Part shown: piece by piece, positions 8,511 through 18,151 of the stretch
How the letters are laid out: every line of letters starts with the position of its first letter
Numbering within the stretch: the stretch's first letter is position 1
Assembly: GCA_964371945.1 (NCBI GenBank)
Contig: CAYJPA010000024.1
Coordinates: 1 to 62,418, forward strand
Origin: CAYJPA01 sp964371945
Lineage (GTDB): Bacteria; Chloroflexota; Chloroflexia; Thermomicrobiales; UBA6265
Direction of reading: 5' to 3'
DNA: 62,418 nt
Program-made: the position numbers and the translations under genes
The notes under the pieces: model-generated
Seen by the model: only the letters and a program-made list of their open reading frames with translations
What the model was told of the DNA's origin: nothing
Databases searched by the model: none

Positions 8511-11500
8511 ATGCGGCTGCTCATGCTCGAAGGCCCGACGAACACAACGGACGCGGTTCTGAAGGCATTTGCAGATTCGGGTCATGGCATTTGCCGGGTC
8601 AAGACACTCGAACAAGCAAAGCGGTCCGAATGGGCGGAACCGTTTCACGCGGTGCTCATCGTCGCGGACTCACTCCGCGCAGAAGGGCCCCAATTCTGCC
8701 GCTGGGTTCGAGAAAGCCTAGGCGATGACCTGCCGATCATCGTGCTTGTCGAGGATCGATCGCGTCTCGGAACCGCCGACGCGTATCTGGAGCACGGGGC
8801 CGATGAGCTCATCGAATGGCCGGTAGACGCCGAAGCGATCGGTGCACGGATCGAATTCGCAAGAAGATATGTAGAATCGCAAATCTTTGAGGATTCAAGT
8901 TTCCGGCGCCTCCTTGAAGCCGCACCTGATCCCATTATCGTCGTCGACTCTTCGGGCCGGATTATCGTTGCCAGCGCCCAAATAGAGCACATGACCGGCT
9001 ATCGGCAACACGAGCTTATTGCTCAGCCTATCGAAATCCTGGTCCCGGAAGAAGCTCGGGAGGCGCACAGAGAGCATCGCCACAACTACGCCGACCACCC
9101 ACTTGATGCAAAACTGGAAATGACCGCTCGACGCAAAGACGGCACTACTTTCCCCGTCGAGATTTCATTGAGCCCTTTCGACAGCGACAACGGTGTCAAT
9201 ACGATTGCATCTGTGCGTGACATTACTGAACGCGTCCGAATCGAAACTGAGCTCCGAACCAGCGACGAGCGCTTGCGAATGGCCCTATCGGCGGCGCACA
9301 TGGGCACATGGGATTGGGATCTCGTCTCCGGGGTACTGACGTGGTCGGATGAGACAGAGCGCTTGGCCGGTAAGTCACCTGGCGTGAACACGTATACCTA
9401 CGCCGATTTCATGGAAGTCATCCACCCAGACGACCGGGCACGCGTCGATGCCAGCGTTCAGGAAATTCTGCAACAGGGTGTGGAATACCGCGAAATTTAC
9501 CGGGTCCTTCGGCCCGATGGGGGCTTCATCTGGTCACAAGCCGTGGGCCAGTTGCAGCGCGATGCATCCGGCCGTCCAATTCGACTTGTCGGCGTGGCCA
9601 ACGACATTACGACACGCAAAGAGGCCGAAGACGCTCTGCGAGAGGGTGAAGAGCGATTTCGAGGCGCATTCGAGCACGCTGCAATCGGTATGGCGTTGGT
9701 TCGCACTGACGGGAGCTTCTTGCGGGTCAACCCAGCACTTTGTCAAATCCTAGGGTTCGACGAAGAAGATCTCCTGGAAAAATCGTTTCAAGAAATCACC
9801 TATCCCGACGATCTTGACGACGACATCGCACATGTTCGCAAGATGTTGAGCGGCGAGATTGAAACCTACCAGTTGGAGAAGCGATACATCCGGAAGGATG
9901 GCGACATCGTTTGGAGTCAGCTCAGCGTCACATTGGTGCATGATGCCGCGGGAGCACCGCTCTATTTCGTGTCGCAGATCGAAGACGTGACTGAGCGCAA
10001 GCGGACTGAAGCCGCACTCAAAGACGCCTATGCTGAAATCGACCGGGTCATCAATGCCGTCACCGACTGTCTCTATAGTGCGGAGATGATGCCCGGCGGA
10101 GAGTACAAGTACATCTTTCTCTCCTCGGTTGCCGAAAAGCTCCTCGGTTTGCCCGCATCGCTATTCATCGAGAACGCTGATCACTGGATGGATGTGATTC
10201 ATCCAGACGATCTCGAGGTCGTCCGGCAGGCCTTTAAGCGCATCCATTCAAGCGAAGACAAAGAGATTGTCACGGAGATCCGGGTGATCTGGCCGGACGG
10301 AAGCCTTCATTGGCTGCTTGACCGGGTCGTAGTGACTCGACGTGAAGACGGCATGTTCCGCTTTGACGGTGTGCTCACCGACATCACGGAGCGAAAGCAG
10401 TTCGAAAACGAGTTGGGACACCGGGCCGTTCATGACGCGCTTACCGGGCTTCCCAATCGAATGCTCTTCAATGATCGTCTGTCCCACGCGCTTGTTCGGC
10501 GGCAACGTCAGAGCGGCGCGATTGCCGTCTTCTTTCTCGATCTCGACAACTTCAAAACTGTGAATGACGGTTTAGGGCACGAGGCGGGGGACGAATTGCT
10601 CACCGCCGTCGCCGCCCGACTGCAGAGCCAAATACGACCGGAAGACACCTTAGCGCGATTCGGCGGCGACGAATTCGTCGTTCTTGCCGAGGAAGTCGAT
10701 TCGCCCAGGCACGCCGTCACCATCGCGGAACGGCTGATTGAAGCGATGTCCGAGCCAATCTCGATTGCTGGACGTCAGGTCTACACCGGCGTGAGCATCG
10801 GGATCGCGCTTTCCGGCGACGCACTGACCAATCCAAACGAAATGCTGCGCAATGCGGACGCCGCTCTTTACCGGGCTAAAGCGTCCGGCCGCGGTCGCTA
10901 CGTCATGTTCGATCCGCAAATGAGTCTCGACGCTTTGGCCAAGCTGGAAATGGAAGACTCACTCCGGCAAGCGCTCGAGACCAACACCGGCCTTGTGTTG
11001 CACTACCAACCGATCATTGAGATGGCTGGCGGCGAAATGATCGCGCTCGAAGCGCTCGTTCGCTGGCAACATCCGGACGGCGCGCTCATCGGCCCTGACA
11101 CGTTCATACCGCTCGCCGAGGAAACGGGATTGATCGCGGCACTAGAGAACTGGGTGTTGAGCGAAGGCTGTCGCCAGTTCATGGCCTGGGATCTTGCGTT
11201 TCCCTATTTCAACAGCATTCACCTGAGCATCAACCTCTCGCCGCGCCGTTGCCGGGAGTCCGGCGTTGTTGAGCAGATCATCAACGTGATGAGTGGGGCC
11301 GGAATCGAAACGAACAGATTGACACTCGAAATAACCGAGAGCGTGCTCGTCGACGAGGAAGCACACCTTACCTTAGCCGCCCTCAAAGCTGCCGGCATCA
11401 GACTGGCGATCGACGATTTCGGAACCGGCTACTCGTCGCTCGGGTACCTGAGCCGGATTGCGATCGACTTTCTGAAGATCGATCGCCAGTTTATTGCCGG

Positions 11501-11756
11501 CATGATGGAGTACAAACAGCGAGCGGCCATCGTCGAAGCGATTGTCGCGCTCGGTCACTCGCTCGGCCCGCGGGTTACCGCGGAAGGGATCGAAACGCCG
11601 GAACAGCTTCACGAGCTGCGCCGGCTGGGGTGCGATCATGGTCAGGGCTATCTCCTTGGTCGTGCAGTTCCGGCAAATGAATTTGCGGAACAGCTCGCGA
11701 ACGGAACGATGCTCAAACCGATCGCCGATCCTAGCGCTGTGTTTGCACTGGTTTAG
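8511..11756 (+). CDS. Multi-PAS GGDEF-EAL cyclic-di-GMP enzyme
   Basis: 1081 residues, soluble. Order: receiver-like N-terminal domain (about 1-118, without a clear phospho-acceptor context), four PAS/PAC modules (about 130-635), GGDEF (about 640-800) and EAL (about 810-1065). The diguanylate cyclase motif GGDEF starts at residue 718 and an RPED inhibitory site lies five residues before it. The EAL phosphodiesterase residues look intact (EALVRW at 847, SINLSP, LEITES, DDFGTGYSSL, LKIDRQF, AEGIET). It can therefore potentially make and degrade c-di-GMP, gated by the PAS sensors. AAAGGT precedes the ATG at a good distance. Apparently monocistronic. Confidence 0.93.
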   Translation: MRLLMLEGPTNTTDAVLKAFADSGHGICRVKTLEQAKRSEWAEPFHAVLIVADSLRAEGPQFCRWVRESLGDDLPIIVLVEDRSRLGTADAYLEHGADELIEWPVDAEAIGARIEFARRYVESQIFEDSSFRRLLEAAPDPIIVVDSSGRIIVASAQIEHMTGYRQHELIAQPIEILVPEEAREAHREHRHNYADHPLDAKLEMTARRKDGTTFPVEISLSPFDSDNGVNTIASVRDITERVRIETELRTSDERLRMALSAAHMGTWDWDLVSGVLTWSDETERLAGKSPGVNTYTYADFMEVIHPDDRARVDASVQEILQQGVEYREIYRVLRPDGGFIWSQAVGQLQRDASGRPIRLVGVANDITTRKEAEDALREGEERFRGAFEHAAIGMALVRTDGSFLRVNPALCQILGFDEEDLLEKSFQEITYPDDLDDDIAHVRKMLSGEIETYQLEKRYIRKDGDIVWSQLSVTLVHDAAGAPLYFVSQIEDVTERKRTEAALKDAYAEIDRVINAVTDCLYSAEMMPGGEYKYIFLSSVAEKLLGLPASLFIENADHWMDVIHPDDLEVVRQAFKRIHSSEDKEIVTEIRVIWPDGSLHWLLDRVVVTRREDGMFRFDGVLTDITERKQFENELGHRAVHDALTGLPNRMLFNDRLSHALVRRQRQSGAIAVFFLDLDNFKTVNDGLGHEAGDELLTAVAARLQSQIRPEDTLARFGGDEFVVLAEEVDSPRHAVTIAERLIEAMSEPISIAGRQVYTGVSIGIALSGDALTNPNEMLRNADAALYRAKASGRGRYVMFDPQMSLDALAKLEMEDSLRQALETNTGLVLHYQPIIEMAGGEMIALEALVRWQHPDGALIGPDTFIPLAEETGLIAALENWVLSEGCRQFMAWDLAFPYFNSIHLSINLSPRRCRESGVVEQIINVMSGAGIETNRLTLEITESVLVDEEAHLTLAALKAAGIRLAIDDFGTGYSSLGYLSRIAIDFLKIDRQFIAGMMEYKQRAAIVEAIVALGHSLGPRVTAEGIETPEQLHELRRLGCDHGQGYLLGRAVPANEFAEQLANGTMLKPIADPSAVFALV

Positions 11757-11839
11757 CCTCCCCACTTCAATGACCCCGATATTGCTCGCTCTGGTAAACT
11801 CATAGCCATGTTGTCACCGGCAAAGAGCAAGGAATCGAC

Positions 11840-12709
11840 ATGGCTTCGGGTTACCGGCATCCACTGACATTTGGTGTTGTCACCGGTCAGCATCAACTCA
11901 CCTGGCCGCAACTGGTTGCACAGTGGCAGCTGGCCGAGGAACTGGGGTTCGACTCGATCTTCCTCTTCGACCACTTCATGGCACTGTACGGAGATCCGGA
12001 CGGCCCGTGCCTCGAGACTTCGACCTTGCTTTCTGCGCTTGCGCTCAAGACCAGCAAGATTCGCATCGGAGTGCTGGTGTACGGCAATACGCATCGCCAT
12101 CCGGCGATCTTCGCCAAGGAGATGGTGACGATCGATCATCTCAGCGACGGCCGGCTCATCCTCGGAATCGGAAGCGGCTGGAACGAGCGCGAGCACTTCG
12201 CCTATTCGATCCCATTTCCGTCCGCGGGCGACCGGGTTGACATGCTCGACGAGGCGATCCAGGTCATTCGAAAGCTCTTCACCGAGAAACGGACTACCTT
12301 TCAGGGAGCCCATTACCAGTTCAACGACGCACCTTTTTCGCCCAAGCCGGTGCAGTCGCACATGCCGATCATGGTGGGCGGGGGACGGCCGCGAATGCTG
12401 AAGCTGATCGCCAAACGTGCCGACATCTGGGATAGCGGCCGAACACCGGACGAGCTGCGCGAAGGCATCTCCACAATCGCCGGCCACTGCGCGGAGATCG
12501 GTCGAGATCCAGGCGAGATCATCTGCTCAATTTCGATGGGAGCGGACAAGCTCGAATCCGACAAGGGATTCGCTGACATGATTCGCGGCTATCGCGACGC
12601 CGGCGCTAGTCAGATTTTGTTCGATCTGCCGCTGACCGAAGCTGGCCTTGCCTCGACCCGAAGGATCGCAAACGAGATCATTCCAGCATTGCGCGAAGAA
12701 CTGAATTGA
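11840..12709 (+). CDS. LLM-class (luciferase-like) flavin/F420-dependent oxidoreductase
   Basis: 289-residue soluble TIM-barrel enzyme of the luciferase-like monooxygenase superfamily. Family features are visible: LGFDSIFLFDHF near residue 37, TSKIRIGVLVYGNTHRHPA for the second and third strands, and DHLSDGRLILGIGSGW, the hallmark of the family. IMVGGGRPRMLKLIAKRAD matches the C-terminal cofactor-binding part. F420 rather than FMN use is likely by family but not provable from sequence. It is first in a run of same-strand genes up to 14245. Confidence 0.88.
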   Translation: MASGYRHPLTFGVVTGQHQLTWPQLVAQWQLAEELGFDSIFLFDHFMALYGDPDGPCLETSTLLSALALKTSKIRIGVLVYGNTHRHPAIFAKEMVTIDHLSDGRLILGIGSGWNEREHFAYSIPFPSAGDRVDMLDEAIQVIRKLFTEKRTTFQGAHYQFNDAPFSPKPVQSHMPIMVGGGRPRMLKLIAKRADIWDSGRTPDELREGISTIAGHCAEIGRDPGEIICSISMGADKLESDKGFADMIRGYRDAGASQILFDLPLTEAGLASTRRIANEIIPALREELN

Positions 12710-12761
12710 CGCGACAACCTCGGGCCCAGGAGCTCGATGCTAAGAATACGAGGCGTGCAGC

Positions 12762-13550
12762 TTGAACCTTGAATCGCTCCCGTGGGCGCGTTGCCCAATT
12801 CGGCTCGTCACATTCGACCTCTACGACACACTAATCGAGCTTCACCCGACCCGCTGGGAGCGAATGCACGCGGCACTGGACAAGCTCGGCGTGCGCGCGG
12901 ATCTGGAAGCAATTCGGATCGCGGACATCGTCGCTGAAGACTTCTACACCGAAGAGAACGCGCAGGTTCCGATTCGAGACCGCCCCAAAGCAGACCGCGA
13001 AGCGTTCCGGCTCGACTTCACACTTTGTTGGCTGGAAGCTGCCGGGCTAGAGGTCGATATCCACCTCGTTCGAGCTGCCCGGCAGGGTTATCTTGCCGAG
13101 TTCGATTCCCCCGCGGTGGAAAACGGGTTCGGCTACGGATATCGTGCCTATCCCGATGTCGTTCCCGCCCTCGTGCGGCTACGCGATGCCGGGGTTCTGC
13201 GTGCCGTCATCTCGAATGCCGACGACGATGTGACTGAGCTCTGTACCCACATGGCATTCGCGCATGAAATGGATCTGATCGTGACGTCAGCGTTGGTCGG
13301 CTACGAGAAGCCGGACGTTCGCACGTTCCGCGCGGCGCTCGATCCGCTCGGCGTCGACCCTGCCGAGGCATTGCACATCGGCGACCAACCCAGGTCGGAT
13401 GTGGTCGGAGCGATCGCGTCCGGAATGAATGCAGCGCTGATCGACCGCTACGCGCGTCACGATCAATCGAGTCACACCGTTCCTGTCATGCGAGATTTGG
13501 ACACGCTCGTCGATTATGTGCTCGCGAACAACGCTGCGGTTTCATCGTGA
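12762..13550 (+). CDS. HAD-superfamily hydrolase
   Basis: 262-residue cytoplasmic phosphatase/dehalogenase-like enzyme. HAD motif I is FDLYDTL near residue 19 (nucleophile and acid/base aspartates), motif II VISNADD, motif III lysine in VGYEKPDVRTF, and motif IV HIGDQPRSDVVGA. The helical cap inserted after motif I is of C1 type. The TTG start at 12762 has GAGG about 8 nt upstream. The stop overlaps the possible GTG start of the next gene. Substrate unknown. Confidence 0.85.
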   Translation: MNLESLPWARCPIRLVTFDLYDTLIELHPTRWERMHAALDKLGVRADLEAIRIADIVAEDFYTEENAQVPIRDRPKADREAFRLDFTLCWLEAAGLEVDIHLVRAARQGYLAEFDSPAVENGFGYGYRAYPDVVPALVRLRDAGVLRAVISNADDDVTELCTHMAFAHEMDLIVTSALVGYEKPDVRTFRAALDPLGVDPAEALHIGDQPRSDVVGAIASGMNAALIDRYARHDQSSHTVPVMRDLDTLVDYVLANNAAVSS

Positions 13551-13567
13551 TCGCCGAGAGGAATCGA

Positions 13568-14245
13568 ATGCCACCGGAATCGAACGTCGTAACGATTGTT
13601 TCAGTCAATGTCGCGGAGCCCGAAATCATCGGATTGCATCGCGGGCAGCCGGTTCCGAGTGCCATCCGAAAACGGCCGGTCGCGACCGCGGACACATTGT
13701 CACTGACTCGCGAGAATCTTACTGGCGATCGCCAGGCTGATTTGCGGGCCCACGGCGGACCCGACAAGGCGGTCTACGTCTATCCGTCCGAGCACTTGCC
13801 GCTTTGGAACGACGAGCTCACGCCTGACACAACGTATGGCCCGGGAACGTTTGGCGAAAATCTGACCATCGCCGGCTGGCTCGAAACGGACACGCGAATC
13901 GGAGATATCTGGTCATGGGGCGACGCCCTTCTCCAGATCTGCCAGCCGCGCTACCCGTGCTACAAGCTCGCGATCGCGACTGAACGCAACCTCGTGATCG
14001 AACGGATGCTCGAAACTGGTCGCAGCGGCTGGTACCTGCGCGTGCTCCAACCGGGCGACGTGCCGGTGGCCGGCCCGATCACGGTGATTGAGCGTGGAGC
14101 AGAGGACGCGACGGTGCTCGATGCGGTGCTCGCGATTCTGCCGGACTCATCGCAGGATCTCATCGAACGAGTGGCCAGCGTCGAGGCGCTTGCCACGAAT
14201 TGGCGCGATGAACTTCTCGAGAAGCTGGGCGCCGCACGTCAATGA
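13568..14245 (+). CDS. MOSC-domain protein, YiiM-like
   Basis: About 225 residues. MOSC domains belong to molybdenum-cofactor sulfurase relatives; YiiM-type proteins act in detoxifying reductions with Moco. Family blocks: HGGPDKAVYVYP, GPGTFGENLTIAG and the conserved cysteine in QPRYPCYKL. ATG at 13568 is preferred over GTG 13547 because GAGAGGAA lies just upstream. It is co-directional with the HAD gene and probably cotranscribed. No molybdenum biosynthesis genes are in the window. Confidence 0.85.
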   Translation: MPPESNVVTIVSVNVAEPEIIGLHRGQPVPSAIRKRPVATADTLSLTRENLTGDRQADLRAHGGPDKAVYVYPSEHLPLWNDELTPDTTYGPGTFGENLTIAGWLETDTRIGDIWSWGDALLQICQPRYPCYKLAIATERNLVIERMLETGRSGWYLRVLQPGDVPVAGPITVIERGAEDATVLDAVLAILPDSSQDLIERVASVEALATNWRDELLEKLGAARQ

Positions 14246-14308
14246 ACGCGCACGGACGAGAGACCGCGATTTCGCGTCGCGCATCCATCTCTCTTGCCTC
14301 AACTCAAG

Positions 14309-15175
14309 CTAAATAAAGCCTTTTCGCCCACTTGCCTTCGGCACGAACGCGTTGCGGATCAGATCCTCGCTGAAAAATGTGCCTGAATCGCCCTCCGACG
14401 CATAACGGTAGAGGGCCGCGGTGTAGATTCCCTTCAGCGATGCGCCGACGGCGATGATCGCCGCGACCGCGAGCACTACCGGCACCGCCAGCAACACCGC
14501 GAGCACAACTCCACCAATGGCTGACCCGATTGCGATCAGGGCAGCGCCCACGAGCACCGCGGCCACCACAATCAAACCGATCACCAGTCCGATGCCGGTA
14601 TTGCCGATGATTTGCTCGCCCCAGGTCTTCTTGAGCAACGACGCGCTGCGTTTCAGCGCGTCAATTGGACCGACATCCTCGACCACAAGAACGGGCACCA
14701 CGAGGAAGGTCATTACACCCCAGGCGGCGTTCGCCAGCCCGGCGAATAGATCGCCCAGGAAGTCTGTCTTGTCACGAATGATCTGGAGGATTACGCCAAT
14801 GGTCGCGCCGATGATCGCGTACCCGACGATCGGCCGCAGATGGCTGGCGGCAATCTGAAAACCGTCGGCAGCGGTCGGATCGCCGCCCCTGAGCCTAATC
14901 ATCGCGGCTCCGACCAGTGCGGCGTTGCAGAAGTTGATCACGGTATAGAGCACGAGATAGAAAACGAAGAGCACGGCGAACCCAAGAACCTGCGAGGAAC
15001 CGCCCTCGTCGAGCCGGTCAAAGAAACCCGAGACCCACAACGGCACCGCAAAGAGCAGTGTCACAATCGCGGCGGCGATCGCGGAAATGACCGGGAATAT
15101 GATCAGCTCTTTGTCTGCTTTCAGCACGGACCAGCTTGCTTGCACCAATCGCCAGCTATTCGAGAATTTACCCAT
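14309..15175 (-). CDS. Multi-spanning membrane protein, DUF6159-like (copy 1)
   Basis: About 289 residues with five to six hydrophobic segments. The N-terminal MGKFSNSWRLVQASWSVLK and the central block VVPVLVVEDVGPIDALKRS with KKTWGEQIIGNTGIG are shared almost position by position with the protein encoded at 49605-50501, so they are paralogues. The start at 15175 has GGAGG upstream; a further in-frame extension to 15373 is open but unlike the family. Function unknown; such proteins are often annotated DUF6159. Confidence 0.8.
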   Translation of the reverse strand: MGKFSNSWRLVQASWSVLKADKELIIFPVISAIAAAIVTLLFAVPLWVSGFFDRLDEGGSSQVLGFAVLFVFYLVLYTVINFCNAALVGAAMIRLRGGDPTAADGFQIAASHLRPIVGYAIIGATIGVILQIIRDKTDFLGDLFAGLANAAWGVMTFLVVPVLVVEDVGPIDALKRSASLLKKTWGEQIIGNTGIGLVIGLIVVAAVLVGAALIAIGSAIGGVVLAVLLAVPVVLAVAAIIAVGASLKGIYTAALYRYASEGDSGTFFSEDLIRNAFVPKASGRKGFI

Positions 15176-15371
15176 CTCTCGCCTCCAGCGTTCGCGGCCG
15201 AGCTCCACCGATCTTGTGTTGAACTCACGTCTTAGCGCTAATTTGGGACATTTTGACTTACTTGTCAACAGCGAGTTTGTGCAAAACATGGACCGCGAGC
15301 CACGGTTTCTCGCGGTTCTTCCGAGGATCGCTGATACAATCGAGGGAGCACGTTGCGCGAGGAGATTCATC

Positions 15372-15977
15372 ATGGCACTGACAGCAACACGACCTCAATT
15401 GGCACATCTGGAGCTCAAGACATATGACGATCTCCTGGCGATACCCGAGGACGGCAATCGCTATGAGCTCATTCTTGGAGAGATCGCGATGTCACCCTCC
15501 CCAAACAAAAAACACCAACGGGCGCTCTCACGCTTGAACAATCGAACGAGTGCGTTTGTTGAACAACACCAGCTCGGCGAGGTCTTTTTTGCTCCGTTCG
15601 ATGTCAAGTTCTCACCGTATAGCGTTGTAGAGCCAGATCTTTTCTACATCAGCCGGGAGAAGCGATTCACGCTTGGAGACAACTTCGTCGACGGCGCGCC
15701 AGATATGGTCGTTGAAGTGCTGTCGCCTTCGAATCGCATGCAGGACCTCGTGAAGAAGGCAGCACTCTACGCCCAATACGGGGTTGCGGAGTATTGGGTT
15801 GTCGACCCGGAGTCGCAAACGGTCGCGGTCCATCAATGGAAGGATGGGCAATATGTGGCGCTGAAACCCAAGAAGGGGATCGCGCGTTCGATCGTTCTCA
15901 AAGGATTCGAGGTGTCAATTCAAGAGATCTTTGCCGAGCCCGAGTGGATGAAACCGGTCGAGCTAGAAGCGGAGTGA
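15372..15977 (+). CDS. Uma2-family (DUF820) PD-(D/E)XK nuclease-like protein
   Basis: 201 residues. The order of blocks matches Uma2: YDDLLAIPEDGNRYELILGEIAMSPSP, a PFDVKFSPYSVVEPDLFYIS strand with the catalytic aspartate, then PDMVVEVLSPSN with the E-X-(K/N)-like core and KKAALYAQYGVAEYWVVDPE. The ATG at 15372 has GAGGAG 8 nt upstream; the longer frame from 15087 overlaps the divergent gene. The stop is 1 nt before the SDR start, so the two may be translationally coupled. Uma2 proteins are widespread with unclear physiology. Confidence 0.87.
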   Translation: MALTATRPQLAHLELKTYDDLLAIPEDGNRYELILGEIAMSPSPNKKHQRALSRLNNRTSAFVEQHQLGEVFFAPFDVKFSPYSVVEPDLFYISREKRFTLGDNFVDGAPDMVVEVLSPSNRMQDLVKKAALYAQYGVAEYWVVDPESQTVAVHQWKDGQYVALKPKKGIARSIVLKGFEVSIQEIFAEPEWMKPVELEAE

Positions 15978-15978
15978 T

Positions 15979-16752
15979 ATGAGCGATCAACTGAGTGGAC
16001 GATTGGGCGGCAAAACCGCCTTGGTAACTGGCAGCACCCGTGGACTCGGCCGGACAATTGCGGAATGGTTGGCCCGAGAAGGCGCTAACATCGTCATCTC
16101 CGGTCGCGAGAGCGATGCGGTTCAAGCCTCGGTCGACGCAATCAAGGAATTGGGCGTTGACGCCATAGGAATCGCGGCCGACCTTTCCCAGGCTTCAGAA
16201 GCTCACCGGCTGGCGAGTGAAACACTCGCGACCGTTCGACAACTTGATATCCTCATCAACAACGCGGGCATGAGCATCCGTGGGAACTTCTGGGACGTGA
16301 CGGATGAGGATTGGGAAACGCAGGTCAACGTCAACTACCGATCGCCGTTCATTCTCGCTCAACATGCCGCCCGGCTCATGATCGAGCGCGAAATCCGCGG
16401 GCGCATCGTCAACACCAGCACGATCGGCGCCAGAGCATGCCACACCTACGCGGCGGTCTACGACAGTGCGAAGGGCGGGGTCGAAGTCATGACTCGCAAC
16501 ATGGCGTACGAGCTCGGGCCATACGGCATCACGGTCAATTGTGTGGTGCCTGGGAACATCGCGGAGAGACCGGGAGCCGCTCCCGCGGACTGGTGGGAGC
16601 CAGCCGCCAAAAAGATCCCGCTTGGACGAGTCGGCAAGGCCGAGGATATCGCCGCCGCCGTTCTCTTCTTTTGTCTGCCTGAATCAGAGTTCACAACCGG
16701 TCAATCACTGTTGATCGACGGCGGGCACGACACCTATTTGCCCGAGTTCTAG
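15979..16752 (+). CDS. Short-chain dehydrogenase/reductase
   Basis: 257-residue classical SDR. TGSTRGLG is the dinucleotide-binding glycine motif, NNAG stabilises the central sheet, the catalytic serine lies in NTSTIGAR and the active-site pair is YDSAK. VNCVVPGNIAERPG is the post-catalytic loop and the C-terminal TTGQSLLIDGG is typical of 3-oxoacyl-ACP-reductase or glucose-dehydrogenase-like members. Substrate cannot be assigned. GGAG sits just before the ATG inside the end of the Uma2 gene. Confidence 0.92.
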   Translation: MSDQLSGRLGGKTALVTGSTRGLGRTIAEWLAREGANIVISGRESDAVQASVDAIKELGVDAIGIAADLSQASEAHRLASETLATVRQLDILINNAGMSIRGNFWDVTDEDWETQVNVNYRSPFILAQHAARLMIEREIRGRIVNTSTIGARACHTYAAVYDSAKGGVEVMTRNMAYELGPYGITVNCVVPGNIAERPGAAPADWWEPAAKKIPLGRVGKAEDIAAAVLFFCLPESEFTTGQSLLIDGGHDTYLPEF

Positions 16753-16774
16753 CTGCAAGCTGCAAGCTGCAAGC
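16752..16774. repeat. Heptamer tandem repeat GCTGCAA x3
   Basis: Three perfect copies of GCTGCAA directly overlap the SDR stop codon. The unit differs by one base from the GCTCCAA (read as AAGCTCC) heptamer array at 47343-47384. Confidence 0.8.
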
Positions 16775-16893
16775 GATGTTTGCCTCCCCGGCAATGTGCT
16801 GCCAAATCGTGATCTCGCCGATTTGGGTTTTCGTATTTGCCGAAGAACTCCAGAGACTGAATCGATTGGCAAGTCAAGAGAGGAGCTTGTGCG

Positions 16894-17331
16894 ATGACCG
16901 CGGGAATAGCAACAGATGCCAAAGATGTCGTTCGAATCGTTTTCACTGGTTTCAACAGCCGAAATCTGGATAGTGTCGCGTCAATCGTCACCGACGATTT
17001 CAAGCTCGAGGATATCCCGGCCGGAATGATCCTTCGTGGTCCAGACGGAATCAAGGCCTGGCTTGGCAATTGGGTCACCGCCGCGCCAGATGCGCATGCT
17101 GATCTCCGCTGGATCATCTCGGACGGCGACTGGGTGGCAACGGAGCATTTCGGCACCGCTACCCACGCCGGTCCATTGCAAATGCCGAACGGAGTCTTGC
17201 CCGCGACCCGCCGCCGGATCGAGCTCTAATTTGCCGAAAACGACCAGGTGCGAGACGGCAAACTCGCCAAGATGCGCGTCTTCTATGATGGGGCCGCCGT
17301 GCTACGTCAACTTGGATTGATCGATAGTTGA
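16894..17331 (+). pseudogene. SnoaL-like (NTF2-fold) protein interrupted by an in-frame stop
   Basis: The frame opens at 16894 with an NTF2-like polyketide-cyclase/SnoaL pattern (VFTGFNSRNLDSVASIVTDD, then RGPDGIKAWLGNWV, and WVATEHFGTATHAGP). TAA at 17227-17229 ends it after 111 residues. The same frame continues past the stop for 33 codons with the expected family ending (QVRDGKLAKMRVFYD, then LRQLGL) and stops at 17331. A full-length protein of about 145 residues is therefore broken by one codon. Real nonsense mutation and base-call error are both possible. Confidence 0.8.
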
Positions 17332-17344
17332 CACCACAATCTCA

Positions 17345-17941
17345 CTAGGGCTGGAAACGTTCCCGATAATCCTCGGGCGTCATTGCGAAGATAAGCGTGT
17401 CGCGGAGCGCGTCGTCCGATTTTCGGTGGTGATTGCGCAGGCGGGCTTCGAGCAAGAATCCGAGTCGCTCCGGAATAGCGGCACTGCGAGTGTTATTCGA
17501 GTCGCAGGTGATCACGAGTCGCTGAGCACCCAGGTGTTCGAAGGCGAACGCCGTTAGCAGTCGCGCGGCTTCGGTGACGTAGCCCTTGCCTTCCTCTCTA
17601 TCGCGAATCCAATAGCCAATGTCGAATGACGGCACATCCCAGTCGATGTTGTGAAAACCGCTGCCGCCGAGAAGACGGCCAGTTTCGCGATGCCAGATGC
17701 TCAACGCGAAATCGGTCCGTCGCGCCCAGGTCTCGGCGACGCGAAGACAATAATCCTCAGAGTCGGTAACCGTGCGATGGTTGTCGACCCAGATCATCCA
17801 CGGCCGGAGATGTTCTCGCGATTCATCCACGGCCTCAAATAGCGCCGGCGCATCGGAGCGACGCCAGGCACGGACGATGATCCGCTCACCGACGAGCTCG
17901 TCAGGTGACACGGGCTCGGACTGAGCGGTTTCGGTGGTCAT
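17345..17941 (-). CDS. GNAT acetyltransferase, RimJ/RimL-like
   Basis: 198 residues. RimJ/L-type N-acetyltransferase pattern: ERIIVRAWRRSDAPALFEAV, HRETGRLLGGSGFHNID, the acetyl-CoA binding motif DREEGKGYVTEAARLL (Q/RxxGxG/A variant) and a C-terminal NTRSAAIPERLGF. In RimL-like proteins this last block usually reads N-x-x-S-x-x-(V/A)-x-E-(K/R)-x-G-F, so it is intact. ATG 17941 has GGAGA upstream; the longer frame to 18037 would reach into the divergent promoter. Substrate (protein N-terminus or small amine) unknown. Confidence 0.87.
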   Translation of the reverse strand: MTTETAQSEPVSPDELVGERIIVRAWRRSDAPALFEAVDESREHLRPWMIWVDNHRTVTDSEDYCLRVAETWARRTDFALSIWHRETGRLLGGSGFHNIDWDVPSFDIGYWIRDREEGKGYVTEAARLLTAFAFEHLGAQRLVITCDSNNTRSAAIPERLGFLLEARLRNHHRKSDDALRDTLIFAMTPEDYRERFQP

Positions 17942-18151
17942 TACCGTCTCCGGCGAATGGTCGATTCCAAGAGCCGGAAGGGTACTACTCTCCCAAAGGA
18001 GAAAAGGCTTGTATCTGTAAGAAGAGCAGTGCGGCAAATTGATGACGCTTAGGGAATTTCGAGCTTTGCTTTGCCCCAGGATAATGAGCTCGTCGTCGCC
18101 GCCTCCGTGATCCGCGCGGTCATTATCGGAAATAGGGCCAGGGCATCAATC

